A stretch of 41,573 nucleotides of DNA from Pseudomonadota bacterium (GTDB taxonomy: Bacteria; Desulfobacterota; Syntrophorhabdia; Syntrophorhabdales; Syntrophorhabdaceae): the NCBI GenBank assembly GCA_026388315.1, contig JAPLKA010000116.1, positions 1 through 41,573 of the forward strand, read 5' to 3'. Position numbers and translations under genes: made by a program. The notes beneath the pieces are model-generated. The model saw only the letters and a program-made list of their open reading frames with translations. It made no database searches and had not been told where the DNA came from. Below are positions 1 through 8,521 of the stretch, one piece after another; within the stretch, counting starts at the first letter, position 1; each line of letters begins with the position of its first letter.

Positions 1-28
1 CCTCTGATACACTCACTTTTAGTTCCAT
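1..28 (-). CDS. 5' end of a leftward gene cut by the window edge
   Basis: Reading leftward, an ATG at 28-26 opens a frame beginning MELKVSVSE that runs off the window. A strong ribosome binding site (GGAAGGAGG) lies 8 bases upstream of the ATG. Nine residues are too few to identify a family. It is divergent from the radical SAM gene starting at 98, so positions 29-97 should hold promoters for both, although I could not pick a convincing -35/-10 pair there. The call rests on the start codon plus the Shine-Dalgarno sequence only. Confidence 0.6.
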
Positions 29-97
29 TGGATGTTCCTCCTTCCTAAAATAGATTTGTGATTCGTCATCACCTATTTTATAGGAGGTACATCCTTT

Positions 98-1192
98 TTG
101 TCACTCCTTATGAATTTACACAAGAGAGTTTACACTACCGAATCGCCGGATCTCATCCTTATCACCTCCATAATGACATACTGGTATGCCGGCGCAAAGG
201 ATGCACTGGAGATTGCCAGAAAACGCTTTCCATCATCAAAAATTGTGTTAGGCGGCATATATCCCTCTCTCTGTTATGAACACGCGAAGGCCGCCATGGA
301 AGGGGCCGATTTAATCGTTAAGAACAATGAGGCAGAACAATTCTACAGGTTTGTGGAGGGAGAGTTTGGCGTTACCTTGTCGTTCAAGCCGTCTATGTAT
401 GATTTTGATGCGCTTCCGTATCCGTGTTTTGATTTATATGACAAAATACACTTTATCCCGCTCCTCACTTCCTATGGGTGTGTGTACAGGTGTACGTTCT
501 GCGCAACGCCGTATATGCACCCCGGAATTGTCAGGAGGAGCGCAGGGAGCGTTATCAATGAAATCGTATACTGGCACGATCGCAGCGTTGAGAAATATGT
601 ACTATACGACGATAACTTCCTTTACAGGCCAGGCATCTATGCAAAGCCATTACTGAGGGGTATCATAAAACTCCCGTTCCCGATAAACATTTATAACCCC
701 AATGCAATCAATGCGTCGCTCATAGATGATGAGCTGGCAAACCTGCTGTTAGTTGCCGGCTTCAAAGAGGTAAGAATCGGGCTTGAAGCAATTAACCCTG
801 ATATACAAAAATCCCTTGGTGGAAAAGTAAACCAGAGTATCTTCGAAAAGGCAGTTAGTTTTTTATTAAATGCGGGTTTTACTCATGATTCAATCGGTGC
901 TTATATACTTGCAGGGCTTCCTTTCCAGAGGTGGGAAGATGTAAAAACTGCCATAGACTATCTTGCGGGATTAGGGGTGAATACCCATATTGCAGAGTAT
1001 ACGCCCATCCCACACACACCCCTTTTTGAAGAATTTTATCCCCTTGCCCGCTATCCAATAGCAGACGATCCGATCTACCAGAACAACGCCCTGTCCCCGT
1101 TCGCCTGGGAAGGGTTCACTGATGAGAATCTGCTGTTTCTGAAACAATACGCGAGGGAAAAGAACAGTTTAATTGATAAATTCGGGCAATGA
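98..1192 (+). CDS. B12-binding-type radical SAM protein, N-terminally short
   Basis: This is a radical SAM enzyme of 364 residues. The [4Fe-4S]-binding CX3CX2C motif is visible as C128, C132 and C135 (GCVYRCTFC), followed by the usual TIM-barrel sequence and a glycine-rich segment near residue 225 (IGLEAINPD). Residues 15-75 (PDLILITSIMTYWYAG, then IVLGGIYPS) match the second half of a cobalamin-binding Rossmann domain. The first half, where the DxHxxG cobalamin motif normally sits, is absent. The start is TTG at 98, 10 bases after AGGAGG; an in-frame stop at 59-61 prevents an upstream extension, and ATG at 110 is the alternative. Such proteins act in diverse methylations or rearrangements and the substrate cannot be read from the sequence. 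It may be a decayed gene or a family member that does not need B12. Confidence 0.8.
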   Translation: MSLLMNLHKRVYTTESPDLILITSIMTYWYAGAKDALEIARKRFPSSKIVLGGIYPSLCYEHAKAAMEGADLIVKNNEAEQFYRFVEGEFGVTLSFKPSMYDFDALPYPCFDLYDKIHFIPLLTSYGCVYRCTFCATPYMHPGIVRRSAGSVINEIVYWHDRSVEKYVLYDDNFLYRPGIYAKPLLRGIIKLPFPINIYNPNAINASLIDDELANLLLVAGFKEVRIGLEAINPDIQKSLGGKVNQSIFEKAVSFLLNAGFTHDSIGAYILAGLPFQRWEDVKTAIDYLAGLGVNTHIAEYTPIPHTPLFEEFYPLARYPIADDPIYQNNALSPFAWEGFTDENLLFLKQYAREKNSLIDKFGQ

Positions 1193-1213
1193 TGCTAAAT
1201 ATTTGTTTAGCAT
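1192..1213. terminator. Perfect 8-bp hairpin between radical SAM gene and tRNA-Leu
   Basis: ATGCTAAA (1192-1199) and TTTAGCAT (1206-1213) form a perfect 8-bp stem with a 6-base loop. It begins on the stop codon of the radical SAM gene and ends on the base before the tRNA. There is no T run, so it could be a weak terminator, a processing signal in the pre-tRNA leader, or chance. Confidence 0.45.
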
Positions 1214-1295
1214 GCGAGAGTGGCGGAACTGGCAGACGCACTGGACTTAGGATCCAGCGGGTTACACCGTGGGGGTTCAAATCCCCCTTCTCGCA
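1214..1295 (+). tRNA. tRNA-Leu (anticodon UAG)
   Basis: A full cloverleaf can be folded: acceptor stem GCGAGAG with CTTCTCGC (one G-U pair), a T arm with five G-C pairs around TTCAAAT, and an anticodon stem CTGGA/TCCAG around loop CTTAGGA, giving anticodon UAG. The long variable arm (about 14 bases) is the class II feature expected of leucine tRNAs. The 3' CCA is not encoded. Length is 82 bases. It would read CUN leucine codons. Confidence 0.95.
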
Positions 1296-1484
1296 AATCA
1301 TTGAATGACATATTTTCAACCACCTCAGCAACAGCCAATATCTTTGCTTCGGGGATAATGCGATTAGCTGAAAGGCCCTGGGTGTTGCTGTATTAACTGT
1401 ATTTCAATCATACCGAGACCAAATGGTTTACAGAGAATTTCCCTCGGGACCACCGCTTTACCTGTTTGGTTCCATATGCCAAAA

Positions 1485-1613
1485 TTAGTGGGGCGCAATC
1501 TTCGTTTCAATGGCCTGGGGTTCGCCTGTCAGGAAGGGCATGATTGAAGTGCATCCCGAAACGGTTAATAGCCCCAGACTCACAAGAATTACAAAAACAC
1601 ATGTTCTTATCAT
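1485..1613 (-). CDS. Small lipoprotein (42 residues), probably truncated by a frameshift
   Basis: The ATG at 1613 opens a 42-residue frame with a short basic start (MIRT), a hydrophobic stretch (VFVILVSLGLLTV) and a lipobox VSGC with the lipidated cysteine at residue 21. This predicts signal peptidase II processing and membrane anchoring. A GGGGAG ribosome site lies about 11 bases upstream and a good promoter at 1663-1690. The frame stops at 1485. Removing one base from the GGGG run at 1490-1493 (CCCC in the coding strand) would let it read on as APTNFGIWNQTGKAVVPREI and stop at 1364, giving about 82 residues. No family is recognised. It may be an intact 42-residue lipoprotein or a recently frameshifted larger one. 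Confidence 0.6.
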   Translation of the reverse strand: MIRTCVFVILVSLGLLTVSGCTSIMPFLTGEPQAIETKIAPH

Positions 1614-1662
1614 TGTATTTTAAGCTCCCCGATGCCCGTATTTATATGACTGCATATAATTT

Positions 1663-1690
1663 ATTCTACCCGCTTCTTTCATAATGTCAA
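1663..1690 (-). promoter_or_regulatory. Sigma70-type promoter for the small lipoprotein gene
   Basis: On the minus strand TTGACA (1690-1685) is followed after 16 bases by TAGAAT (1668-1663). Transcription would start near 1656, about 43 bases before the ATG at 1613. The promoter sits just after hisH, so the lipoprotein gene can be expressed separately from the histidine genes. Confidence 0.65.
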
Positions 1691-1749
1691 TCCCTTTGTA
1701 TAATCTCACAAAAGAGAAGGTGTTTGGGGGCTGCATATAAAAACTTTTC

Positions 1750-2352
1750 TTATTTTTGCATCTCAATAAAGTTCTGGAGTAATTGAAGGCCCACCCTCTG
1801 GCTCTTCTCCGGGTGAAACTGGCAGGCAAAGAGGTTGCCTTTTTGAACGGAAGAGGCAAACTCGGCCCCATAATGCGTCTTTGTTGCCGTTACGTCTTCT
1901 GTGGGTCTGCAAAAATATGAGTGGACAAAATAAAAAAATTCGCCGTCGTTGATCCCGTTGAAAATCGGATTTTCTCTTTGAATCTCTACGCTGTTCCAGC
2001 CCATGTGCGGCACCTTGGTGTTGCCTTTAAATCTCGGGACATCTCCTTTAATTATCCCCATGCCTTCGGTGCCCGGCGCCTCTTCGCTCGACTCGAACAA
2101 CACCTGCATCCCCAGGCATATCCCGAGGTAGCGCTTATCGTTCATTATCAACTCTTTTAGTACATCAAAGAGGTCGAGCTTCTTCAGATTCTCAATGCAT
2201 TTTCCGAAGGCGCCTACGCCCGGGAGCACGATAGCGCGTGAATTTTTAATTGTCTCCATGTCCCTTGTAATCGTTACGTCGCCGCCCAACTTCCTGAAGG
2301 CGTTGGTAACGCTTCTCAGGTTTCCCATCCCATAGTCAACAATCGCTATCAT
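1750..2352 (-). CDS. hisH: Imidazole glycerol phosphate synthase glutaminase subunit HisH
   Basis: HisH hydrolyses glutamine and passes ammonia to HisF, which makes imidazole glycerol phosphate and AICAR in histidine synthesis. The 200-residue length is normal. It is a class I glutamine amidotransferase: the catalytic triad is visible as C79 (LGICLGMQ), H180 and E182 (CQFHPEKS). The start MIAIVDYGMGNLRS is typical and has GGGAG upstream. It lies 16 bases after hisB and is the last gene of the leftward block. Its obligatory partner HisF, and HisA, do not follow here as they often do, so they must be encoded elsewhere. Confidence 0.97.
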   Translation of the reverse strand: MIAIVDYGMGNLRSVTNAFRKLGGDVTITRDMETIKNSRAIVLPGVGAFGKCIENLKKLDLFDVLKELIMNDKRYLGICLGMQVLFESSEEAPGTEGMGIIKGDVPRFKGNTKVPHMGWNSVEIQRENPIFNGINDGEFFYFVHSYFCRPTEDVTATKTHYGAEFASSVQKGNLFACQFHPEKSQRVGLQLLQNFIEMQK

Positions 2353-2368
2353 ATTTTAGCTCCCCGCA

Positions 2369-2953
2369 TTACAGCATTCCTTTTGTCGACAACGGTCCTT
2401 TGATGCGCTCATCTTTTGTAACTGCCTCTTTTAATGCCTTTCCAAAGGCCTTAAAAATCGCTTCAACCTTGTGGTGCAGGTTTTCACCATAGAGCAGATT
2501 GACGTGGAGCGTTATTTTTGCCTCATTTACAAAACCCTTGAAGAACTCTTTTACAACCTCGGTATCGAAAATGCCTATTTTCCCCTGAAGATCGGCCCTC
2601 CACACGAGGTTGGGTCGCCCGCCCATATCTACGGCAAAGATACAGAGCGCTTCGTCCATGGGAATTATGGCAGAACCATAACGCTTAACACCCTCAAGGT
2701 TTGTGAGCGCTTCCTTTAACGACTTGCCCATGGTAATGCCTATATCCTCAACTGTGTGGTGATAATCCACATCCGTGTCCCCTTTGGCATCAAGGGAAAG
2801 GTCGAAAAACCCGTGTTTTGCAAACAAGTGGAGCATGTGGTCGAAAAAGGGGATACCGGTTGATATTTCATAGGAGCCTTCCCCATCAATGACCCATTGC
2901 ACCTTTACTGTTGTTTCTTTTGTTTTTCTTTCCACCGAAGCTTCTCTTTTCAT
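2369..2953 (-). CDS. hisB: Imidazoleglycerol-phosphate dehydratase HisB
   Basis: HisB dehydrates imidazole glycerol phosphate to imidazole acetol phosphate. At 194 residues it is the monofunctional form, without the histidinol phosphatase domain found in E. coli. The two metal-binding signatures are present: FDHMLHLF (37-44) and DVDYHHTVEDIGI (61-73, with H65, H66, E69); a third motif around HHKVEAIFKAFG closes the protein. GGGGGAA precedes the ATG. The 74-base gap to hisG, the widest inside the his block, holds a stem-loop. Confidence 0.97.
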   Translation of the reverse strand: MKREASVERKTKETTVKVQWVIDGEGSYEISTGIPFFDHMLHLFAKHGFFDLSLDAKGDTDVDYHHTVEDIGITMGKSLKEALTNLEGVKRYGSAIIPMDEALCIFAVDMGGRPNLVWRADLQGKIGIFDTEVVKEFFKGFVNEAKITLHVNLLYGENLHHKVEAIFKAFGKALKEAVTKDERIKGPLSTKGML

Positions 2954-2990
2954 GTTTCCCCCTTTATTAAAAAACTTCTTTCTTTTTTGT

Positions 2991-3024
2991 CAGTTTTATG
3001 CCTTTTGCCTTTAACTTAAAACTG
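2991..3024. other. Stem-loop between hisG and hisB
   Basis: CAGTTTTA (2991-2998) and TAAAACTG (3017-3024) form a perfect 8-bp inverted repeat with an 18-base loop, starting 4 bases after the hisG stop. The bases that follow in the leftward direction are A-rich rather than U-rich, so it is not a standard terminator. It may be an mRNA processing or stability element. Confidence 0.4.
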
Positions 3025-3027
3025 TCT

Positions 3028-3897
3028 TTATGGTATTACCTTGTTCAGCGGATATTCAACAATCCCCTGTGCGCCTGCCCTTTTAAGGTCGGGTATGATA
3101 TCCCTTACCGTCTTTTCATCCATAATTACTTCAAGCGCCACCCAATCCTTGTCAGACAGGCTTGATACCGTTGGCGTCTGGAGAGAAGGGAGAATTTTTA
3201 CCACCTTTTCCAGCTTTGCCTTGGGTACGTTCATTTTGAGACCCACCTTTTCCTCTGCAAGGAGCGCCCCTTTAAGCAATATGGTGATGTTCTCCATTTT
3301 TCTCTTCTTCCACTCATCCTTCCAGGCGCTTCTGTTCGCTATCAATACCGTTTCTGATTCGAGGATTGTCTCTATGATTCTCAGATTATTTGCCCTCAGG
3401 GATGCACCAGTTTCGGTAACCTCCACAATGGCGTCGGCTAAAAGCGGGGGCTTTACCTCTGTTGCGCCCCACGAAAATTCAACGGAAGCGTCGATGCCCT
3501 TTTTCTTAAGGTACCGTTTCGTAAAGCCCACAAGTTCCGTTGCAATCTTTTTACCCTTCAAATCGTCAACGGTTTTTATCGGAGAATCTGCCGGAACCGC
3601 GACAACCCACTTAACCCCCCTGAACCCCACCTTTCCGTATCGTAGCCTCACAAGCTCAACAACCTTTGCATCCTGTTCAAGCACCCAGTCGTATCCTGTA
3701 ATGCCCATGTCGAGAATCCCATCCTCAACATACCTTGCCATCTCTTGTGCCCTTATAACAAGCCCTTCCAGTTCGGGGTCGTCTATAACGGGCACATAGG
3801 ACCTTTCAGGGAGTTTTATGGTATAGCCGGCATTTTTAAAAAGCTTGAACGTGGTCTCCTGTAAGCTCCCCTTGGGTAATCCAATTTTTAACTTCAT
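3028..3897 (-). CDS. hisG: ATP phosphoribosyltransferase, long form (HisG)
   Basis: HisG condenses ATP with PRPP, the first and feedback-controlled step of histidine synthesis. At 289 residues it is the long, HisZ-independent form. Residues 1-210 are the catalytic type II periplasmic-binding-like fold (IGLPKGSLQ at 5-13, the PRPP-loop region [13 protein letters not shown] at 159-171). Residues from about 215 form the C-terminal ACT-like domain that binds histidine. Its ATG lies 1 base after the hisD stop, implying translational coupling. Inhibition by histidine is inferred from the presence of the C-terminal domain. Confidence 0.96.
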   Translation of the reverse strand: MKLKIGLPKGSLQETTFKLFKNAGYTIKLPERSYVPVIDDPELEGLVIRAQEMARYVEDGILDMGITGYDWVLEQDAKVVELVRLRYGKVGFRGVKWVVAVPADSPIKTVDDLKGKKIATELVGFTKRYLKKKGIDASVEFSWGATEVKPPLLADAIVEVTETGASLRANNLRIIETILESETVLIANRSAWKDEWKKRKMENITILLKGALLAEEKVGLKMNVPKAKLEKVVKILPSLQTPTVSSLSDKDWVALEVIMDEKTVRDIIPDLKRAGAQGIVEYPLNKVIP

Positions 3898-3898
3898 A

Positions 3899-5173
3899 TT
3901 ACAACCCCTTTCTCGCTTTTATCGATTCGCCGTGTGCAAAAAGACCTTCAATCCGGGCCAGTTTCACGGCCTTATCTCCGTATTTACTTAAAAACTGCTT
4001 ATCTATTGTAACAAGTACCTTTCTCTTTGTAAACCTGTCAACGGATAATCCTGCTGTAAATCTTCCGGCACCGCCGGTTGGCAGAACGTGGTTCGTGCCG
4101 ATATAGTAGTCGCCCATTGCAACGGGGGTATGGGGGCCTACATAGATAATGCCGGGATACAAAATCTTTTCTGATATGCTCTCGTCGCCTATAAGCTCCA
4201 TGTGCTCAGGGGCAATCCTGTTTATCGCATCGACAGCCCGATCTATATCCTTATAGTGCACAAGAAAGCTGTTTGCCTTGAGCGCCTTCTCTATCACATC
4301 CTTCCTTTCGTTGGTAACGATAAGCCGCTCTATGCTCTTCATGACATCATATATATGCTCCCTGGAAGGTGAAAATAGTCCGACAGTGGCCATTTCGTCG
4401 TGTTCCCCCTGAGAAAACATATCCCATGCAACCACATCGGGAGAGAATGCATATGTACAGAGCACAATGAGTTCTGTGGGCCCCGCAAGCATATCTATGC
4501 CCACTATGCCGTAAACGTCCCTCTTTGCCTCGTCAACATAAGCGTTCCCCGGACCAACTATCATGTCCACCTTCGGTATGCTCCCGACCCCATAAGCAAA
4601 TGCATAAATGGCCTGCGCCCCGCCTATTCTGTAAATGTCCTTCACGTTTAAGAGCATGCAGGCGGCCGATACGTAGGGATTCAACGCACCGTCGGTTGTT
4701 GGAGTGGCAACAAATATGTTTTTCACGCCTGCAATCTGTGCAGGCACAACTCCCATAACCAGAGAAGAGGGGTATGCAGCCTTTCCGCCGGGAACGTATA
4801 TCAATGCGCTCTCCACCGGCACAAAGGTTTCTTTTACTACAAGACCCTTCCTCTGGTAAGTCCTTGCGCGCCCGCCCTGGTATTTGTGATAGGATGCAAC
4901 ATTTCTTATCATGCCGCGAAGGATGCCCACATCTTTCTTTTTTATCCTGGCTGCGCTCTCTTTCAGTTCCTCTTCTGCCACCTTCAGGGGGTAGGCCTCT
5001 CTCCATCCGTCCCATTTTCTCGAAAATTCAACGAGGGCACGTTCTCCTTTTGCCATTATTTCGTTTTTCACCGTTTCAACGGCAGCCCCTATGTTTTGCT
5101 TTTTTTTCTCTCTTCCTTCGATAATGGAGGCTATAAACTCGTCAAATTCCCGATCAAGATCCCAGACCTTCAT
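3899..5173 (-). CDS. hisD: Histidinol dehydrogenase HisD
   Basis: HisD oxidises histidinol to histidine in two NAD-dependent steps and needs zinc. With the start at 5173 the protein has 424 residues. I chose this ATG over the one 24 bases upstream because AGGAGG sits right before it and the family begins at this point. Conserved blocks are clear: the cofactor region GPGNAYV (207-213), zinc ligands Q255 and H258 (SQGEHDE), the catalytic pair E323/H324 (APEHMEL), and D355 with H362 ([16 protein letters not shown]). Its first 20 bases overlap the end of murA, coupling histidine synthesis to the cell-wall gene. Confidence 0.97.
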   Translation of the reverse strand: MKVWDLDREFDEFIASIIEGREKKKQNIGAAVETVKNEIMAKGERALVEFSRKWDGWREAYPLKVAEEELKESAARIKKKDVGILRGMIRNVASYHKYQGGRARTYQRKGLVVKETFVPVESALIYVPGGKAAYPSSLVMGVVPAQIAGVKNIFVATPTTDGALNPYVSAACMLLNVKDIYRIGGAQAIYAFAYGVGSIPKVDMIVGPGNAYVDEAKRDVYGIVGIDMLAGPTELIVLCTYAFSPDVVAWDMFSQGEHDEMATVGLFSPSREHIYDVMKSIERLIVTNERKDVIEKALKANSFLVHYKDIDRAVDAINRIAPEHMELIGDESISEKILYPGIIYVGPHTPVAMGDYYIGTNHVLPTGGAGRFTAGLSVDRFTKRKVLVTIDKQFLSKYGDKAVKLARIEGLFAHGESIKARKGL

Positions 5174-6428
5174 TCTTCCTCCTCTCGATTCTTGCACCGA
5201 GGCCTTTCAGCTTTTCTTCTATCGATTCATAACCCCTGTCTATATGGTATATCCTTGAAACCTCCGTGGTGCCGTATGCGGTGAGTCCTGCCAGAATAAG
5301 AGATGCGCTTGCCCGCAGGTCTGTAGCCATAACCTTTGCACCGGTGAGCATTTTAATGCCCTTCACAATAGCAGTATTACCTATCACCCTTATGTCCGCA
5401 CCCATTCTTCTCAATTCTGCGGCATGCATCATCCTGTTCTCAAAGATTGTTTCGGTTATAGCGCTTGTGCCCTTTGCTGTGCTCATCAGGGCCATTATCT
5501 GTGCCTGCATGTCTGTAGGGAACCCCGGGTAGGGGGCTGTCCGTATGTCTGCTGCGTTTGGCCTCTTTTTCGACATTGATGCCCTTATCGTTGCCCCGTT
5601 TTCGATAATATCCATTCCCACTTCTCTCAACTTTTCAATAATCGGCTGTATGTGCGAGGGAATACACCCCTCAATCTCTATATTGCCTCTCGTTATGCCA
5701 CAAGCCACGAGAAAAGTACCTGTCTCTATTCTGTCGGGTATAACTTCATAGTCACAGGGCATTAGCTGATCCACACCCTTAATCTTAACAATCTCTGTGC
5801 CTTCTCCTTCGATTTTTGCGCCCATCCGTTTCAGCATATGCGCCAGGTCAACAACTTCCGGCTCACAGGCAGCATTTTCAATGATGGTTTCCCCCTTTGC
5901 CATAACGGCCGCCATCAACATGTTTTCGGTTCCGCCAACAGTGGTCTTGTCAAAATGAATCCGTGCGCCCTTAAGCTTTTTTGCTGTCACGTCCACATAT
6001 CCTTCTCTCAGCCTTACATCGCAGCCCAGCGCTGAGAGTCCTTTTAAATGTAAGTCTATAGGCCTTTCGCCTATGGCACAACCGCCAGGATATGATACGG
6101 TTGCCCTGCGTAAGCCCCCTATAAGAGAGCCGAGCACCAGAACAGATGCCCTCATTTCTTTTACAATTTCATAAGGGGCTACATGGTTCGTCAGGTCTCT
6201 CGTATCCACCTTCAACGAATGTTCGTCTGCCCATTCTGTAGCCCCTCCCAGCAGCGCAATGAGTCTCGTCATGGTGCGAACATCCTTTAATCGCGGAACA
6301 TTGTCAATCCTGTACTCGCCCTTTTGAAGAATTGTTGCAGCAAGGAGCGGCAGGACGGCATTTTTCGACCCGCTTATCCTCACGGTGCCCTGTAATCTTT
6401 CTCCGCCTTCTATGACAAATTTATCCAT
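5154..6428 (-). CDS. murA: UDP-N-acetylglucosamine 1-carboxyvinyltransferase MurA
   Basis: MurA transfers enolpyruvate from PEP to UDP-GlcNAc, the first committed step of peptidoglycan synthesis, in the cytoplasm. The 424-residue length is standard. K22-N23 (GSKNA) and the catalytic loop with C117 (PGGCAIGERPIDLHL) are present. Cysteine at this position, rather than aspartate, predicts fosfomycin sensitivity. The gene overlaps the end of prmC by 19 bases on its upstream side and hisD by 20 bases on its downstream side. Confidence 0.97.
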   Translation of the reverse strand: MDKFVIEGGERLQGTVRISGSKNAVLPLLAATILQKGEYRIDNVPRLKDVRTMTRLIALLGGATEWADEHSLKVDTRDLTNHVAPYEIVKEMRASVLVLGSLIGGLRRATVSYPGGCAIGERPIDLHLKGLSALGCDVRLREGYVDVTAKKLKGARIHFDKTTVGGTENMLMAAVMAKGETIIENAACEPEVVDLAHMLKRMGAKIEGEGTEIVKIKGVDQLMPCDYEVIPDRIETGTFLVACGITRGNIEIEGCIPSHIQPIIEKLREVGMDIIENGATIRASMSKKRPNAADIRTAPYPGFPTDMQAQIMALMSTAKGTSAITETIFENRMMHAAELRRMGADIRVIGNTAIVKGIKMLTGAKVMATDLRASASLILAGLTAYGTTEVSRIYHIDRGYESIEEKLKGLGARIERRKNEGLGS

Positions 6429-7249
6429 GATCCTATGATTACCCTTTCCTTTCCGCTCAGATCTAATTTTATCTCCACTTCAAACCCTGAATATCCTAAA
6501 GCTTTTTGTATATTGACAGCCTGTGTGGCGCTGCCAATCTCACACAGAACGTGCCCGTTCCTTTTTAAATAATGCGGAAGCGCGTCTATAAACCTTCTAT
6601 AGATTTCAACGCCGCCTTCGCCCCCGTTAAGTGCAATTTCGGGCTCGAAATCCCGCACGTCGCGCATTAAGGTATTCCACTCTTCGGAAGGAATGTAGGG
6701 GAGATTTGCAAGAATCAGATCAAATTTTACGCTTTTCTGAATAGCGCTGAAAAGGTCGGAACAAATAAGGCTGGTACTGTCTGATATGTCTAACAGCAGT
6801 GCGTTCTTTTTTGCCACACACAATGCGTCCGGGGAAATATCCACACACATTACGTTGTGCCTGGTTTTTTTTGCAATGGTTAAACCGATGGTGCCGGGCC
6901 CTGTGCCCATGTCCAGCAAAAGAAGGGGGTCTTTCCTTGTCCTGATTATCTTCAGGGCCTCTTCAACAAGCGTCTCTGTTTCGGGTCTTGGTATAAGAAC
7001 CCTTTCGTCCACAAAAAACACCTCCGAAAAAAATTCTTTTTCTTTCAGTATATAGGCAAGGGGGGTTCCTTCCCGCCTTGATTTCAAGAGCCCTTCTATC
7101 CGGGAAGCTTCTTCTCTGCACACCACCCTCTCATAACTCGCAAAGACCTCTTCTTTGCGTATTGAAAGGGCGTGGGCAATGATATTTACAAGGTCAAGTC
7201 TTGTAACATCTCTTTCTCCAACAACAATGTCCCTGATTCGCAACGACAA
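6410..7249 (-). CDS. prmC: Release factor glutamine methyltransferase PrmC
   Basis: PrmC methylates the glutamine of the GGQ motif of release factors 1 and 2, using SAM. Length is 279 residues. The N-terminal helical domain is followed by PLAYILKEKEFF and the SAM-binding DMGTGPGTIGL. The catalytic NPPY motif appears as NLPY (ANLPYIP), a variant seen in some lineages. The start is a TTG at 7249 directly after the prfA stop. The neighbour prfA encodes its substrate, the usual arrangement. Confidence 0.93.
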   Translation of the reverse strand: MSLRIRDIVVGERDVTRLDLVNIIAHALSIRKEEVFASYERVVCREEASRIEGLLKSRREGTPLAYILKEKEFFSEVFFVDERVLIPRPETETLVEEALKIIRTRKDPLLLLDMGTGPGTIGLTIAKKTRHNVMCVDISPDALCVAKKNALLLDISDSTSLICSDLFSAIQKSVKFDLILANLPYIPSEEWNTLMRDVRDFEPEIALNGGEGGVEIYRRFIDALPHYLKRNGHVLCEIGSATQAVNIQKALGYSGFEVEIKLDLSGKERVIIGSWINLS

Positions 7250-8314
7250 TTACCCTGCTTTTAAAGACTCCGACTGAAAATGGGCAACGAGTGGGTTTAC
7301 GATGTCTTCAATGTTTCCATCTAAAACATTCTGCAGTTTATAGAGTGTCAAGCCGATTCTATGATCTGTGACCCTTCCCTGGGGAAAATTGTACGTTCTG
7401 ATTCTTTCGCTCCTGTCGCCGCTGCCAACCTGTTTTTTTCTCTCTTCAGATATTTCCAGCTCCTTCTCCGCTTCCATCTTCTCTTTAAGCCTTGTTCTAA
7501 GCACCCTGATGGCCTTTGACTTGTTCTTGTGCTGGGACTTTTCGTCCTGGCAGGTTACCACAAGGCCCGTCGGTATGTGGGTTATCCGCACCGCAGAGTC
7601 TGTGGTGTTCACGTGTTGCCCTCCGGGCCCGCTTGATCTGAATACATCAATTCTCAGGTCCTCAGCGCTCATGTTTATTTCCGTCTCCTCGGGCTCGGGC
7701 AGAACAGCCACGGTCACCGCCGATGTATGGATTCTTCCCTGGGCCTCTGTTACGGGGACCCTCTGTACCCTGTGAACACCGCTCTCATGTCTGAGCTGGC
7801 CGTATGCATCCCTGGCCTCTATTACCATAACAACCTCTTTGAATCCGCCGAGATCAGATATGCTTGCAGCCATCAATTCGGTCTTCCATTTCATCTTCTC
7901 CGCGTATCTCGTGTACATTGTAAAAAGGTCTCTCGCAAAAAGCGCTGCCTCTTCGCCCCCGGTGCCTGCTCTTATCTCGAGAAAGGTATTCTGAACGTTC
8001 TTCTCGTGCCTGCCCAACAATCTTCCCCGCAGGAGTGTTTCAAGCTTTTCCTTGCCGTCTGATAGATGGTTTGCCTCCTCTTTTATGAGGGCCTTCATCT
8101 CTTCCTGCGTTTCTGATTTGAGCATTTCAAGGGTCTTCTCTTCTTCGTCCTTCGTCTTTTTCCATTCCCTGAAAGGTTCAACAATCTCTTTCAGCTCCGC
8201 ATATTCTTTTGTAAGTTTTTTATAGACCTCCATGTTGGCAACAGCCTCCGGCTTTGCCATTTCATGCTCTATCTCTTCATAGCGCCTTTCGGACTCTTCT
8301 AATTTCTCGAACAT
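7250..8314 (-). CDS. prfA: Peptide chain release factor 1
   Basis: RF1 recognises UAA and UAG stop codons and triggers peptide release. Length 354 residues. The GGQ motif (231-233, SGPGGQHVN) that enters the peptidyl-transferase centre is intact. The codon-recognition tripeptide is PVT (187-189), an RF1-type rather than RF2-type (SPF) sequence. The ATG shares one base with the rpmE stop (TGATG), implying translational coupling. Confidence 0.97.
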   Translation of the reverse strand: MFEKLEESERRYEEIEHEMAKPEAVANMEVYKKLTKEYAELKEIVEPFREWKKTKDEEEKTLEMLKSETQEEMKALIKEEANHLSDGKEKLETLLRGRLLGRHEKNVQNTFLEIRAGTGGEEAALFARDLFTMYTRYAEKMKWKTELMAASISDLGGFKEVVMVIEARDAYGQLRHESGVHRVQRVPVTEAQGRIHTSAVTVAVLPEPEETEINMSAEDLRIDVFRSSGPGGQHVNTTDSAVRITHIPTGLVVTCQDEKSQHKNKSKAIRVLRTRLKEKMEAEKELEISEERKKQVGSGDRSERIRTYNFPQGRVTDHRIGLTLYKLQNVLDGNIEDIVNPLVAHFQSESLKAG

Positions 8315-8520
8315 CAGGTGGTTTTTTTGCCGTACCTCTTCTCAAATTTCTCCACCTGTCCGGTAGAGTCAAGCCGTTTTTCCTTGCCGGTAAAAACAGG
8401 GTGACACTTTGCACATATTTCTACGCTTATCTTTTCCCTTACCGATAAGGTCTCAAAGGTGTTGCCGCAGGCACACTTAACCGTTGCCTTCTTGAGATTT
8501 GGATGTATCCCTTTCTTCAT
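8314..8520 (-). CDS. rpmE: Ribosomal protein bL31, zinc-binding form
   Basis: bL31 bridges the two ribosomal subunits. The 68-residue protein starts MKKGIHPNL, typical for the family. It has the four zinc cysteines of the C+ form: C16, C18, C36 and C39. Organisms with this form may also keep a zinc-free paralogue for zinc starvation, but none is visible here. It lies 1 base after rho and overlaps prfA by one base; rho-rpmE-prfA-prmC is a common order. Confidence 0.97.
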   Translation of the reverse strand: MKKGIHPNLKKATVKCACGNTFETLSVREKISVEICAKCHPVFTGKEKRLDSTGQVEKFEKRYGKKTT

Positions 8521-8521
8521 G

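Noticed and set aside
1116-1331. Leftward 71-residue open frame across tRNA-Leu
   Set aside because: It is antisense to the tRNA and overlaps the radical SAM gene; the GDLNPHGV-like text is the usual artefact of translating a tRNA backwards.
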